This document shows, in pieces, positions 16,846 through 25,815 of a DNA stretch of 64,000 nucleotides. The position numbers were made by a program, and so were the translations under genes. The DNA comes from WHSV01 sp050694055 (GTDB taxonomy: Bacteria > Actinomycetota > CADDZG01 > WHSQ01), in contig JBOGWX010000131.1 of the NCBI GenBank assembly GCA_050694055.1, positions 1 to 64,000 of the forward strand. The letters are read 5' to 3'. The notes beneath the pieces were generated by a model. It was not told where the DNA came from, ran no database searches, and saw only the letters and a program-made list of their open reading frames with translations. Position 1 is the stretch's first letter, and each line of letters opens with the position of its first letter.

Positions 16846-17885
16846 ACCAGGCCTCCCTTGGAGAGGAAGTCGGCGTAGAAAAGTCCGATTCCGAAGGCGA
16901 CCGACATGCCCGACAGAATCCAGAAGCGCACGATCACCGAGTACTCGGGCCACCCGAACAGCTCGAAGTGGTGATGGATCGGCGCCATCAGCAGCAGGCG
17001 CCTTCCGCTCTTCTTGAAGATCGCCACCTGCACGATGACCGACAGGGTTTCGAGCACGTACAGACCCCCGAGCAGGATCAGAAGAAGCGCGGTGTTGAGC
17101 AGGATGGCCAGCACCGCCATCGCTCCACCGAGCATCAGCGAGCCGGTGTCGCCCATGAAGATCTTGGCGGGAGAGGTGTTCCACCACAGGAAGCCCGCGC
17201 AGGCACCGAACATGGCGGCGGCCACCAGCGCGAGGTCGAACGGGTCAGATCCGGTCTCCGTGAGGTCGTAGAACACCGGGTGCCGGAACTGCCAGAAGGC
17301 GATCACCACGAACGACGCCAGCACGGGAACCGCCGATCCCACCGCGAGTCCATCCATGCCGTCGGTCAGATTTACGCCGTTGGAGGTTGCGGAGATGATC
17401 AAGAACGCCCACAGGTAAAAGAAGATGCCGAGGTTGATGGCCGTCGAACGAAAGAACGAGACGTCGTCGCCGATGCCGACGAACTCGAGCGCGATGAAGG
17501 CGAAGATCACCGAGATCAACAGCTGCCCCATGAACTTGGCACGGGTGTTGAGTCCCAGCGAGCGCGACTTGCGTATCTTGATGAAGTCGTCGAGAAAGCC
17601 GAGGAAGGCGAAGGCTATGATCGAGCCGAGGGCGAGCAGACCCGAGTCTCTGAACGGGTTGAAGCCCTCGCTGCCGACGTGTCCCGCCACATACCCGAGG
17701 ACGCAGCCCGCGAGGATCACGAGCCCGCCCATCGTCGGCGTGCCGCGCTTCTCGTAGTGAGCCTGCGGGCCTTCCTCTCTAATGAGCTGGCCCCAACCCT
17801 GACGCCGGAAGCGCTTGACCGCAACCGGTGTCCCGAGCAGCGTTACCAGCATTCCCACGATGGCGCTGATGCCGATGCTCAGCAT
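16842..17885 (-). CDS. mraY: Phospho-MurNAc-pentapeptide translocase MraY
   Basis: Integral membrane enzyme that transfers phospho-MurNAc-pentapeptide to undecaprenyl phosphate, giving lipid I. The 347-residue protein has about ten hydrophobic helices and the signature motifs KRGTPTMGGL, FLGFLDDFIKI, SNGVNLTDGMDGLAVG, FMGDTGSLMLGG and the catalytic LMAPIHHHFELFGWPE. ATG 17885 was chosen because it overlaps the murE stop as TGATG; a start four codons upstream also exists. The gene directly follows murE with no murF between, which is unusual. Confidence 0.96.
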   Translation of the reverse strand: MLSIGISAIVGMLVTLLGTPVAVKRFRRQGWGQLIREEGPQAHYEKRGTPTMGGLVILAGCVLGYVAGHVGSEGFNPFRDSGLLALGSIIAFAFLGFLDDFIKIRKSRSLGLNTRAKFMGQLLISVIFAFIALEFVGIGDDVSFFRSTAINLGIFFYLWAFLIISATSNGVNLTDGMDGLAVGSAVPVLASFVVIAFWQFRHPVFYDLTETGSDPFDLALVAAAMFGACAGFLWWNTSPAKIFMGDTGSLMLGGAMAVLAILLNTALLLILLGGLYVLETLSVIVQVAIFKKSGRRLLLMAPIHHHFELFGWPEYSVIVRFWILSGMSVAFGIGLFYADFLSKGGLV

Positions 17886-19387
17886 CAGACGGCCCAACCC
17901 TCGGCCGCCAGCGCCTCGCGTGCGACGGCGCGGTCGTCGAAGGGCTCGGTATGGTCGGCGAAGATCTGCCCGCTCTCGTGGCCCTTGCCTGCGATCACGA
18001 CGATGTCGCCGTTGCCTGCCGAGCCGAGCGCGAGCGCGATGGCGGTCCGCCGGTCGGTGATCGAGTGATCTGGACCTCCGGCGCGCACGGTTGCAACTCC
18101 CTCTTCGATCGCGGCAATGATCGCGCCGGGATCCTCACTGCGAGGGTTGTCGGAGGTCACGATTACGACGTCGGCGAGAGTCGCGGCGACCCGACCCATC
18201 AGGGGGCGCTTGGCCGCATCGCGGTCGCCACCGCATCCAAAGACGCAGATAACGCGTCCCTTGCTCGCCTGCGCGATGCGGCGCGCCTCCCGCAACACGT
18301 TGTCGAGGGCGTCGGGCTTGTGCGAGTAGTCCACCACCACGGAGAAGGGCTGTCCGGCGTCGATGGCCTCGAAACGGCCCGGCACAGCTTTGACCGCAGC
18401 CAGCCCCGCCTCGATGGCAGCGGGCTCGATGCCCGCCTCGAGCGCCAGTGCGATCGCCGCGAGACAGTTCGACAGATTGAACTCGCCGATTAAAGAGGTC
18501 TTGATCTTCAGCTCCCCGGCGGGGCCCACGGCAACGAACTCCATGCCCCAAGGGCCGGTGCGGAGCGACTCGGGCCGCACCTCGGCGTCGGCGGCAACCC
18601 CGAAACCGAGCATCGGGATAGGCGCGGACTCTCTGATGAGGCGCCCGTAGGCGTCGTCGACGTTGATTGCACCCCACTTGACCCTCTCGGGTACGAAGAG
18701 CGAGCGCTTGGCCGCAAAGTAATCCTCCATTCCCGCATGGAAATCGAGATGGTCCTGACTCAGATTGGTGAACGCGGCGGAACGGAAGCGCAGCGTCTCG
18801 ACGCGCTGCAGCGCGAGGCCATGTGAGGTCACCTCCATGGAGACCGCGGTTACCCCCGCCGAACGCATCTCTGCCAGGAGGCGTTGGAGATCGAGCGATT
18901 CCGGCGTCGTACGCGCGCCGGGCTTTGCGGCTCCGGCCACGCGCGTCTCGACCGTCCCGATCAGGCCGGTCACGTGTCCGGCGGTGGCAAGGATCGACTC
19001 CAGCAGCCAGGTCGTCGTGGTCTTCCCGCTCGTGCCGGTGACGCCGAGCAAGAGCAGGTCGTCGGCGGGCCGCCCGTAGAACTCGGCCCCCATACGCGCC
19101 ATCGCAAGCCGGACGTCGGTCACGAGCACTTCGGGCACCCCGAGGTCGAGCGGGCGCTCGACGCACAGAGCGGCGGCGCCGGCCGCGACGGCCTGGGGCC
19201 CGAAGAGGTGACCGTCGGTGACGAATCCCGGTATGCAGAAGAACAGGTCACCCGCACCGACCGAGCGAGACTCGAAGGTCACCCCGCCGATGGGCGTGGA
19301 GGGGTTGCCCGTCACGGTCACGAGGGCGTCCCTCGCGGCGCGCGCCAGGGTGGCGAGGTCGGGGGCCGGGGTGGGCTCGGGACTCAT
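17885..19387 (-). CDS. murE: UDP-MurNAc-L-Ala-D-Glu--meso-DAP ligase MurE
   Basis: Mur ligase that adds the third residue of the stem peptide. The 500-residue protein has the N-terminal UDP-binding domain (VTFESRSVGAGDLFFCIPG), the P-loop LLGVTGTSGKTTTTWLLE, VTSHGLALQRVE, FTNLSQDHLDFHAGMEDYF, and the DAP-specific motif SDNPRSEDP (about residue 414), which indicates meso-diaminopimelate rather than lysine. ATG 19387 is used; the longer open frame lies antisense to ftsI. It is 11 bases downstream of ftsI and overlaps mraY by one base. Confidence 0.96.
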   Translation of the reverse strand: MSPEPTPAPDLATLARAARDALVTVTGNPSTPIGGVTFESRSVGAGDLFFCIPGFVTDGHLFGPQAVAAGAAALCVERPLDLGVPEVLVTDVRLAMARMGAEFYGRPADDLLLLGVTGTSGKTTTTWLLESILATAGHVTGLIGTVETRVAGAAKPGARTTPESLDLQRLLAEMRSAGVTAVSMEVTSHGLALQRVETLRFRSAAFTNLSQDHLDFHAGMEDYFAAKRSLFVPERVKWGAINVDDAYGRLIRESAPIPMLGFGVAADAEVRPESLRTGPWGMEFVAVGPAGELKIKTSLIGEFNLSNCLAAIALALEAGIEPAAIEAGLAAVKAVPGRFEAIDAGQPFSVVVDYSHKPDALDNVLREARRIAQASKGRVICVFGCGGDRDAAKRPLMGRVAATLADVVIVTSDNPRSEDPGAIIAAIEEGVATVRAGGPDHSITDRRTAIALALGSAGNGDIVVIAGKGHESGQIFADHTEPFDDRAVAREALAAEGWAV

Positions 19388-19398
19388 GGGGCTGAAGC

Positions 19399-21300
19399 CT
19401 AGTCCTGCGCCGGAAGCGAACTGTCCTCGTCGGCCTCGATCGCCTTTGCGGCCCGCTCTGCGTTGTTGGACGGAGCCACGGACAGCTCCCGCAGGGCCCG
19501 CTGGACGATGATCTTGAAGGTCGGCGCGGCCGTGAGCCCTCCGTAGATCGGTGTGGGCGAGTCGAGGATGACGATGGCCGCCACCTCCGGCCGTTTGGCC
19601 GGCGCGTACCCGGCGAAACTGGCGAAGTAGTCGTCGCCGTAGCCGCCCTCGGCCAGCACCTTCTGGGCGGTTCCCGTCTTTCCTGCCACTTCGTATCCGG
19701 GAATCTGCGCATGGATGCCGGTCCCCTCGCCGACGACGTCGGACAGGATGCGCGAGACGGTGCGGGCGACCCCGGCCGGAAGCACGCGTCGGGTGGCCGA
19801 GGGGTCCGTGGCCTCGGGCCCGAAGTCGCCCTCGATGGTGCCCGCGAGCATCTTCGGCTCGACCCACACTCCCTGGTTCGCGATCGTGGCGTAGGCGGAC
19901 ACCATCTGAAGGGGCGTCACCGCGACACCCTGACCGATGGGGATGTTGCCGATACTCGAGCCGGACCAGTCCTCGAGTGCGCGCACGATCCCGGGCGACT
20001 CTCCGGGAAAGTCGAGCCCCGTTCTCGAGCCGAAACCGAAGCGGTGAACGTAGTCATCGAGGGCCTCGCCTCCGAGTTTCTGGCCCAGCATCACCGTGCC
20101 GACGTTCGAGGACTCGACGATGATGCGGCGCACCGTCATCCTCTCCGTCGCGTGCGGCGACGAGTCGTGGATGACCCTGTCCGCCACCCTCAATTGGTCC
20201 GGGACCGTAAAGGTCGTCTCGGGCGACACGACCTTCTCGCTCAACGCCGCGGCCAGGGTGATGGCCTTGAAGATCGAGCCCGGCTCGTAGACATCGGCAA
20301 GGGCCCGGTTGCGGCGCTCGTCGTCGCTGAACTCGTTGTAACGGTTGGGGTCGAAGTCGGGCACGTTGGCAAGAGCCAGGATCTCGCCCGTCCTGGGACG
20401 CATCAGAATCGCGGTGCCCGAGTCTGCCTTGTACTGCCCGACGGCGTCCGCGAGGGCTCGCTCCGTGAAGTACTGGATGTCCTTGTCGATGGTCAGCAGG
20501 ATCGAACGGCCCGGCTGCGGTTGCTCGTAGGAGGAGTCTGCCTGCGGGAGCTGGTGCCCGTAGGTGTCCTTCTCGAAGTGCACGACTCCGGGACGGCCCT
20601 CGAGCAGTTCGTTGTACTGAGCCTCGACGCCCTCCATCACGGTCCCGTCGACGTTCACGAAACCGAGCAGGTGCGAGCCGAGCCGGCCGTTGGGATAAAA
20701 GCGCTTGGGCTCGGCCTCGTAGAAGATCCCCGGTAGCTCCATCGCCGCGACCCGCTTCGCCACTCGGGGTTGGACCTGGCGGGCGACGTACTCGAACTGG
20801 TCGCCCTCGAAGCTGCCGCTGAGCGAGGGAAGCAGCGACTCGGGCTTCTTGTTCAGCGCCGGCGCGAGCTGCGCGGCGACCGCCCGCGGGTCGTCGATGA
20901 GGCTCGGATCCGAGTAGATGACCTGGAGGTCGACCGAGATGGACAATGTCTCGGCAGTGCGATCGAGAACCGTGCCTCGGCGCGCGGGGAACTCGATGTG
21001 GGTCCGCCGCTGCTGAGCTGCGATCTGCTGAAACTCGTCGCGCGCGACGATCTGCAGCATGAACAGCCTGGCCCCCATGAGCCCGAACGCCAGGATGATC
21101 ACGACCAGAGTTGCGACGAGGCGTCGCGGCGAGAGCGATCGCCCGGTCGCCCCGGCTCGCCTGCGCCGCACCGAGCGCTTGCGCGGCGGAACGCTGCGCA
21201 GATGACGGGGGCGCGCTCCGGCAGCCGCGCGCGAAGCGGGGGCCGGCCTCCTGCGGCCCGACCCCCGTGATCGCGAGTCACCTCCCGAGCGCCGGCTCAC
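19399..21300 (-). CDS. ftsI: Septal class B penicillin-binding protein FtsI/PBP3
   Basis: Transpeptidase that cross-links septal peptidoglycan. The 633-residue protein has a long basic cytoplasmic N-terminus (about 60 residues, Arg-rich), one membrane helix (LVATLVVIILAFGLMGARLF), a dimerization domain (RRGTVLDRTAETLSISVD), and the catalytic domain with SxxK in VYEPGSIFKAITL (about residue 340), SxN in VESSNVGT and KTG in GKTGTAQK (about residue 540). The GTG start at 21300 directly abuts the ftsL stop codon. The Arg-rich tail is longer than in many homologues. Confidence 0.95.
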   Translation of the reverse strand: MSRRSGGDSRSRGSGRRRPAPASRAAAGARPRHLRSVPPRKRSVRRRRAGATGRSLSPRRLVATLVVIILAFGLMGARLFMLQIVARDEFQQIAAQQRRTHIEFPARRGTVLDRTAETLSISVDLQVIYSDPSLIDDPRAVAAQLAPALNKKPESLLPSLSGSFEGDQFEYVARQVQPRVAKRVAAMELPGIFYEAEPKRFYPNGRLGSHLLGFVNVDGTVMEGVEAQYNELLEGRPGVVHFEKDTYGHQLPQADSSYEQPQPGRSILLTIDKDIQYFTERALADAVGQYKADSGTAILMRPRTGEILALANVPDFDPNRYNEFSDDERRNRALADVYEPGSIFKAITLAAALSEKVVSPETTFTVPDQLRVADRVIHDSSPHATERMTVRRIIVESSNVGTVMLGQKLGGEALDDYVHRFGFGSRTGLDFPGESPGIVRALEDWSGSSIGNIPIGQGVAVTPLQMVSAYATIANQGVWVEPKMLAGTIEGDFGPEATDPSATRRVLPAGVARTVSRILSDVVGEGTGIHAQIPGYEVAGKTGTAQKVLAEGGYGDDYFASFAGYAPAKRPEVAAIVILDSPTPIYGGLTAAPTFKIIVQRALRELSVAPSNNAERAAKAIEADEDSSLPAQD

Positions 21301-21789
21301 TTAAGGACCCTCCCCTTGGCCGGTTACGATCGCTGCGGCCGTGCCCGTTAGGTCGAGATCGTCCTCGCGTTCGGCGCGTGCAAGCCGCGTGTCCGAGCCG
21401 CCGGCGATGTCGGCCACCATGTACTCACTGGTGTGCGCGTCCGTTTCGATCATCCCGAGCTGGTTGCGTGCGTACTGCTCGATGCGTTCGTTGTTCTCGA
21501 GACGCGTCACCTCGAGCACCAGCTCTTGATGACGAGTCTCCGCCTTCTCGGTGCGCCTGCGGATCTCATCGAGCTTGAACGCGCTCTGCGCCATCAGCAC
21601 CTGTTCGAGCAACACCGTGACTATCAGCAGCGTCACGAGGATGACTCCTGCGATGACCACGGGAGTCATCCTTCGAGAGGGGCTGCGTTGAATCAGCCCG
21701 CGCCTCTTGCGCCGCACGACTCTCAGGTCGCGCTGAGGCTTGCGAGCGCGCGCGGGCGCGGCTGCACCTGAGTATGCCCGGGCGCTCAT
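21301..21789 (-). CDS. ftsL: FtsL-like divisome protein
   Basis: A 162-residue bitopic protein with a basic N-terminus (RARKPQRDLRVVRRKRRG), one membrane helix (MTPVVIAGVILVTLLIVTVLL) and a periplasmic coiled coil (FKLDEIRRRTEKAETRHQEL then LENNERIEQYARNQLGMI), the layout of FtsL/DivIC proteins that form a complex with FtsQ. Sequence conservation in this family is low, so the call rests on topology and position between rsmH and ftsI. ATG 21789 overlaps the rsmH stop as ATGA; longer starts are rsmH antiframe. Confidence 0.85.
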   Translation of the reverse strand: MSARAYSGAAAPARARKPQRDLRVVRRKRRGLIQRSPSRRMTPVVIAGVILVTLLIVTVLLEQVLMAQSAFKLDEIRRRTEKAETRHQELVLEVTRLENNERIEQYARNQLGMIETDAHTSEYMVADIAGGSDTRLARAEREDDLDLTGTAAAIVTGQGEGP

Positions 21790-22775
21790 ACGGCCTCGGC
21801 TCCCAGCTTGGCCGCCACGCGCAATCGAGCGGAGGCGGCGCGCGGGTTGCGTGCGAGCTCCCTGGCGTTCGGCCTGACCGGTCGACGCGTCACCAGGCGC
21901 AGGGTGGCCCGGGCTCCGCACACGCACACGGGAAAGTCGGGAGGGCACGTGCATCCTTTGGCGCCGTCGCGAAGAAAACGCTTCACGATGCGATCCTCGA
22001 GGCTGTGATAAGTGAGTACGGCGAGACGGCCGCCCGGACGCAGCGCTTGCACCGCGCCGGGCAGAACCGTCTCGAGTGCATCGAGCTCCTTGTTGACCTC
22101 GATGCGGATCGCCTGGAAGGTGCGCTTCGCGGGGTGCCCACCCGTCCGGCGAGTCGCTGCGGGAATGGCTTGCTTGACGACCTCGGCGAGCGTGACGGTG
22201 TCCTCGATGGGCCGCGCGCGCTCGATTGCGCCGGCTATGCGCCGGGCGAAACGCTCTTCGCCGTAGCGGCGAATCACGCTCGCGAGCTCGTTGCGAGAGA
22301 AGTTGTTCACCACGTCGTGCGCCGTGGTTCCAGCGGTGGGGTCCATTCGCATGTCGAGGGGGCCTCTGACTCGGTAGGAGAACCCACGATGCGCCTCATC
22401 AAGTTGGGGTGAGGAAACTCCAAGGTCGACAAGGACTCCTGCCACCTCCGCAATCCCGATTCGTTCCAGTACGGACGCGAGGTTTTGGAAGTCGTCACGA
22501 ACGAGCCGGACCCGATCGGCGAACGCGGCGAGGTCGGCGCCGGCCGCCTCCACGGCGTCGGGATCCCTGTCGATGCCGACGAGCTCCAGGGCCTCGGACG
22601 AATCGAGAAGGTGGCGCGCGTGCCCCGCTCGACCGAGCGTTGCGTCGACGAGGACGCCCCCATGCTCCAGTGCAGGGAGGAGGGCCGCGGCGACCTCTTC
22701 TGCGAGTACCGGTTCGTGAGCCACGTATTCATTGTGCTCGTGTCCTGGGTCGGGTGCGGGTTCGTGCTCATCCAC
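21786..22775 (-). CDS. rsmH: 16S rRNA (cytosine-N4)-methyltransferase RsmH (MraW)
   Basis: SAM-dependent methyltransferase for C1402 of 16S rRNA. The 329-residue protein has HEPVLAEEVAAAL, the SAM-binding LVDATLGRAGHARHLL, GIDRDPDAV, LVDLGVSSPQLDEAHRGFSY, and the C-terminal LTYHSLEDRIVKRFLRD followed by a Cys-containing segment (GCTCPPDFPVCVCG). It begins with GTG at 22775, overlapping the preceding 53-residue ORF by 8 bases, and ends overlapping ftsL. Confidence 0.95.
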   Translation of the reverse strand: MDEHEPAPDPGHEHNEYVAHEPVLAEEVAAALLPALEHGGVLVDATLGRAGHARHLLDSSEALELVGIDRDPDAVEAAGADLAAFADRVRLVRDDFQNLASVLERIGIAEVAGVLVDLGVSSPQLDEAHRGFSYRVRGPLDMRMDPTAGTTAHDVVNNFSRNELASVIRRYGEERFARRIAGAIERARPIEDTVTLAEVVKQAIPAATRRTGGHPAKRTFQAIRIEVNKELDALETVLPGAVQALRPGGRLAVLTYHSLEDRIVKRFLRDGAKGCTCPPDFPVCVCGARATLRLVTRRPVRPNARELARNPRAASARLRVAAKLGAEAV

Positions 22776-22929
22776 CCAGCGCCCGCGTCGCGATCGCTAC
22801 CATGCCGAGCAGCCCACCGACCGAAGCGCCGGCGAGGGCGAGGAGCATCACGCCCTGGGATACCTCTCGAGCCAGCCCGACGCTCCGTTCCGAGCCTGCC
22901 CCGGTTACCACGTTGATCAGTCTTGCCAC
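22768..22929 (-). CDS. 53-residue single-pass membrane protein between mraZ and rsmH (unknown)
   Basis: A small gene at the mraZ-rsmH junction. GTG at 22929 is preceded by AAAGGAGG with 6-base spacing, the best ribosome-binding site in the operon. The product starts VARLINVVTGAGSERSVGLA, then has one hydrophobic helix, VMLLALAGASVGGLLGMVAI, and a short ATRALGG tail. The stop overlaps the rsmH GTG by 8 bases, implying coupled translation. No homologue is recognised. It occupies the space directly before rsmH, so it may be a divisome- or wall-related microprotein, or a leader-type coupling ORF; the membrane helix favours a real product. Confidence 0.65.
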   Translation of the reverse strand: MARLINVVTGAGSERSVGLAREVSQGVMLLALAGASVGGLLGMVAIATRALGG

Positions 22930-22958
22930 CTCGCACCTCCTTTGGCCTCGTTGCTCCG

Positions 22959-23384
22959 CTAGAAGCTCATGCCTTCGACCAGCTCGTTCAGCTCGTCCAT
23001 CTCTGCCCGTCCCAGATCGAGCCGGTCCGGGCTCCACAGCTCGGCGTGATCCAGCACTCCGACGACCACCACGTCCTTGTCGATCCCGGCCTGCGCCCTC
23101 AGGTGCGGGGGCACCGAGATGCGGCCCTGCCGGTCGACCATGTCGGTGAAGGCGCTGGCCGCGAAGGTCCGCACGACCTTGCGGGCGTCCTGGCTGCCGG
23201 CCCGCTGGGTCAGCAGCTTGGCCTCGAACGCCTCCCAGCCCGCGCCCGACCACATCGCGATGCACCCGTCGGGCCAGGCCGTGAGGACGACCTTGCCCTC
23301 GACCAGTTCGTCCCGCAGGCGCGAGGGGACGATCAGGCGCCCCTTCGTGTCGATCGTGTGGCGGTACTCCCCGGTGAACGACAA
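22959..23384 (-). CDS. mraZ: Transcriptional regulator MraZ
   Basis: AbrB-fold DNA-binding protein, first gene of the dcw cluster and its autoregulator. The 141-residue protein has two SpoVT-AbrB modules: FTGEYRHTIDTKGRLIVPSR and FTDMVDRQGRISVPPHLRAQ. The start codon is TTG (23384), giving LSFTGEYRHTID in register with the family N-terminus. The start codon is weak, which may keep expression low. A promoter lies about 130 bases upstream. The tandem TGGG-type MraZ boxes known from other bacteria were not obvious in the leader. Confidence 0.94.
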   Translation of the reverse strand: MSFTGEYRHTIDTKGRLIVPSRLRDELVEGKVVLTAWPDGCIAMWSGAGWEAFEAKLLTQRAGSQDARKVVRTFAASAFTDMVDRQGRISVPPHLRAQAGIDKDVVVVGVLDHAELWSPDRLDLGRAEMDELNELVEGMSF

Positions 23385-23512
23385 CCTGTCCCCATCTGTC
23401 GCCGGAACTCAGTTCCTTCTCTCTCGCGAAGGGTGGCGGAGGACGGGTTTGGGGACGATGTCGAGTCCTCCCTAACTCCCCTTTTTCCTCCACTACGCTC
23501 CACTTGAAGGGC

Positions 23513-23542
23513 AACGTAAGCCCTGACGGCGCCCAGAGTCAA
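23513..23542 (-). promoter_or_regulatory. dcw operon (mraZ) promoter candidate
   Basis: On the minus strand TTGACT (23537-23542), an 18-base spacer and TACGTT (23513-23518) lie about 130 bases upstream of mraZ. It is the best match in the 400-base gene-free stretch 23385-23784. That stretch also holds the two inverted repeats listed separately and is markedly A/T-richer than the flanking genes. Confidence 0.5.
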
Positions 23543-23594
23543 CGTTTGAGCTCGAATCACACTTTTGTAATTCTGTGGCCTAGTGTGGTTTCTG

Positions 23595-23611
23595 TTACTG
23601 ATGTTCAGTAA
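23595..23611. repeat. Inverted repeat upstream of the mraZ promoter
   Basis: TTACTG and CAGTAA form 6-base perfect arms around a 5-base centre, 50 bases upstream of the mraZ -35 box. The position suits an activator or repressor site; no family assignment is possible. Confidence 0.4.
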
Positions 23612-23721
23612 AGAGGCGCCGCAGACCGGGCAAAACGGACGCAACGTCGCACCGCGCGCGGAAAAAAAGCCTCGTGGGGCTGGGTGGAGGGAGGTTTTCT
23701 CGGTGCCGCACAACCTTGCTC

Positions 23722-23757
23722 ACATTGTTCCGTTATGCGGAACGAAGTGGGCAATGT
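23722..23757. terminator. Nested inverted repeat downstream of the HNH gene (terminator-like)
   Basis: GTTCCG/CGGAAC (6-base arms, TTATG loop) sits inside a second pair ACATTG/CAATGT separated by an asymmetric bulge. It begins about 28 bases after the HNH stop on the minus strand and could end that transcript or insulate mraZ. There is no long T-run on the minus strand; a short one (TTTT) follows on the plus strand. Confidence 0.35.
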
Positions 23758-23784
23758 TTTCGGCCGTCGGCGGGAGGGGCGCGG

Positions 23785-24327
23785 CTAGGCCAGGGAGACC
23801 TCTAGCCTCCGGTGCTTTCGGTGGCGCAGCTTGTGCGGGAACCGGAGGTACTGCTCCCAGCTCGGATCCACCCGGTCGACGGCGACGACGATCCACACGC
23901 TCTCGTTCGGCGCCTCGGGTCTCCGCTTGAGCCGGTAACCGACCTCGTCGATGCTGCGGTTCTCCTTGCGCGAGTTGCACGACTTGCAGGCGGCGACCAC
24001 GTTCTCCCAGGTGTGGGAGCCCCCCCTGCTGCGCGGGACGACGTGATCGACGTTCTCGGCCGTCCGCCCGCAGTACTGGCACTCGTAGCCGTCGCGCACC
24101 ATCACGGCCCGCCGGGACAACGAGGCGCGCGCCCGGTAGGGAACCTTCACGAAGTAATTGAGCCGCACCACGGTGGGTGCGGCCAGCTCGAGATGCTCGC
24201 TGCGATAGAGGTGTCCGTTGCTATGGAGCACCTCGGCTTTCTGGCTGAGGGCGAGTACGAGCGCCCGCCGGACGGGAACCACACACAGCGGCTGGTAAGA
24301 GACGTTTAGTACGAGCACCCTTGCCAA
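23785..24327 (-). CDS. HNH endonuclease family protein
   Basis: A 180-residue protein with a treble-clef HNH nuclease core: CQYCGRTAENVDHVVPRSRG (first Cys pair and catalytic DH), then TWENVVAACKSCNSRKENR (second Cys pair and Asn). The N-terminal part begins RVLVLNVSYQPLCVVPVRRA, the signature of a housekeeping HNH family widespread in Actinobacteria and cyanobacteria whose role is not established. It is a free-standing gene, not linked to a restriction system or intein here. DNA cleavage is inferred from the motif. Confidence 0.88.
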   Translation of the reverse strand: MARVLVLNVSYQPLCVVPVRRALVLALSQKAEVLHSNGHLYRSEHLELAAPTVVRLNYFVKVPYRARASLSRRAVMVRDGYECQYCGRTAENVDHVVPRSRGGSHTWENVVAACKSCNSRKENRSIDEVGYRLKRRPEAPNESVWIVVAVDRVDPSWEQYLRFPHKLRHRKHRRLEVSLA

Positions 24328-24405
24328 GATGTCGAAAGTATAGCCAGCCTCGGGGCGAGCGCCCGCTCATTCGATCTGGGAGCGAGGAGGCGGAGGCGAG
24401 CCGGG

Positions 24406-24621
24406 CTAGCTTCGGTGCTCTTCTCTCAGGTACTCGACGTAACGGTGGAAGGCGAGGTGGTCGGAGGTCACGACCACGGTCTCGCCGTCCTTCCTGACGG
24501 TGACGGAGTCGGCGGGCCCCCCCGGCGCGCCGGCGTCCTCTGCGATGTCGGTGACCTTCCAGCCCGCATCGACCAGTTCTCGCAGCCGCTCGAGCTCGGG
24601 GTCGTCGCCCCATCCCGCCAT
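24406..24621 (-). CDS. Small acidic protein (unknown)
   Basis: Function not recognised. A 71-residue protein beginning MAGWGDDPELERLRELVDAG and containing KVTDIAEDAG, DSVTVRKDGETVVVTSDHLA and FHRYVEYLREEHRS. It is acidic and soluble, probably alpha/beta. The start at 24621 is set by an excellent ribosome-binding site (AAAGGAGA, 7 bases upstream); a longer in-frame start at 24735 lacks one. It lies alone between the HNH gene and the divergent MoxR operon. Confidence 0.75.
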   Translation of the reverse strand: MAGWGDDPELERLRELVDAGWKVTDIAEDAGAPGGPADSVTVRKDGETVVVTSDHLAFHRYVEYLREEHRS

Positions 24622-24739
24622 GATTTCTCCTTTGGTAACGCGATCGCCGTGAGCAAGGAACCTAAACGCCGAGCCGGACCTTCCAACTCTCTCGAATTCA
24701 GGACCCTTGAACCCGCGGCCCTCGAAGCGAGTCAATAAG

Positions 24740-24777
24740 AGCCTAGCCCTTGCTAGGCTGAACCCACTCGTTACGAT
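24740..24777 (+). promoter_or_regulatory. MoxR operon promoter candidate with embedded hairpin
   Basis: TTGCTA (24750-24755), a 16-base spacer and TACGAT (24772-24777) precede the MoxR gene by about 65 bases. The -35 box lies within a perfect 8-base inverted repeat, AGCCTAGC-CCTT-GCTAGGCT (24740-24759), a plausible repressor operator. The rest of the gap 24622-24842 shows nothing else recognisable. Confidence 0.45.
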
Positions 24778-24842
24778 CGGGACGGGCCGACTACTACAGG
24801 GGTAAGAGGCGCGTCCGACCTCTGGCCGAGAACGGAGCCTCT

Positions 24843-25811
<969 letters not shown>

Positions 25812-25815
25812 CAGG

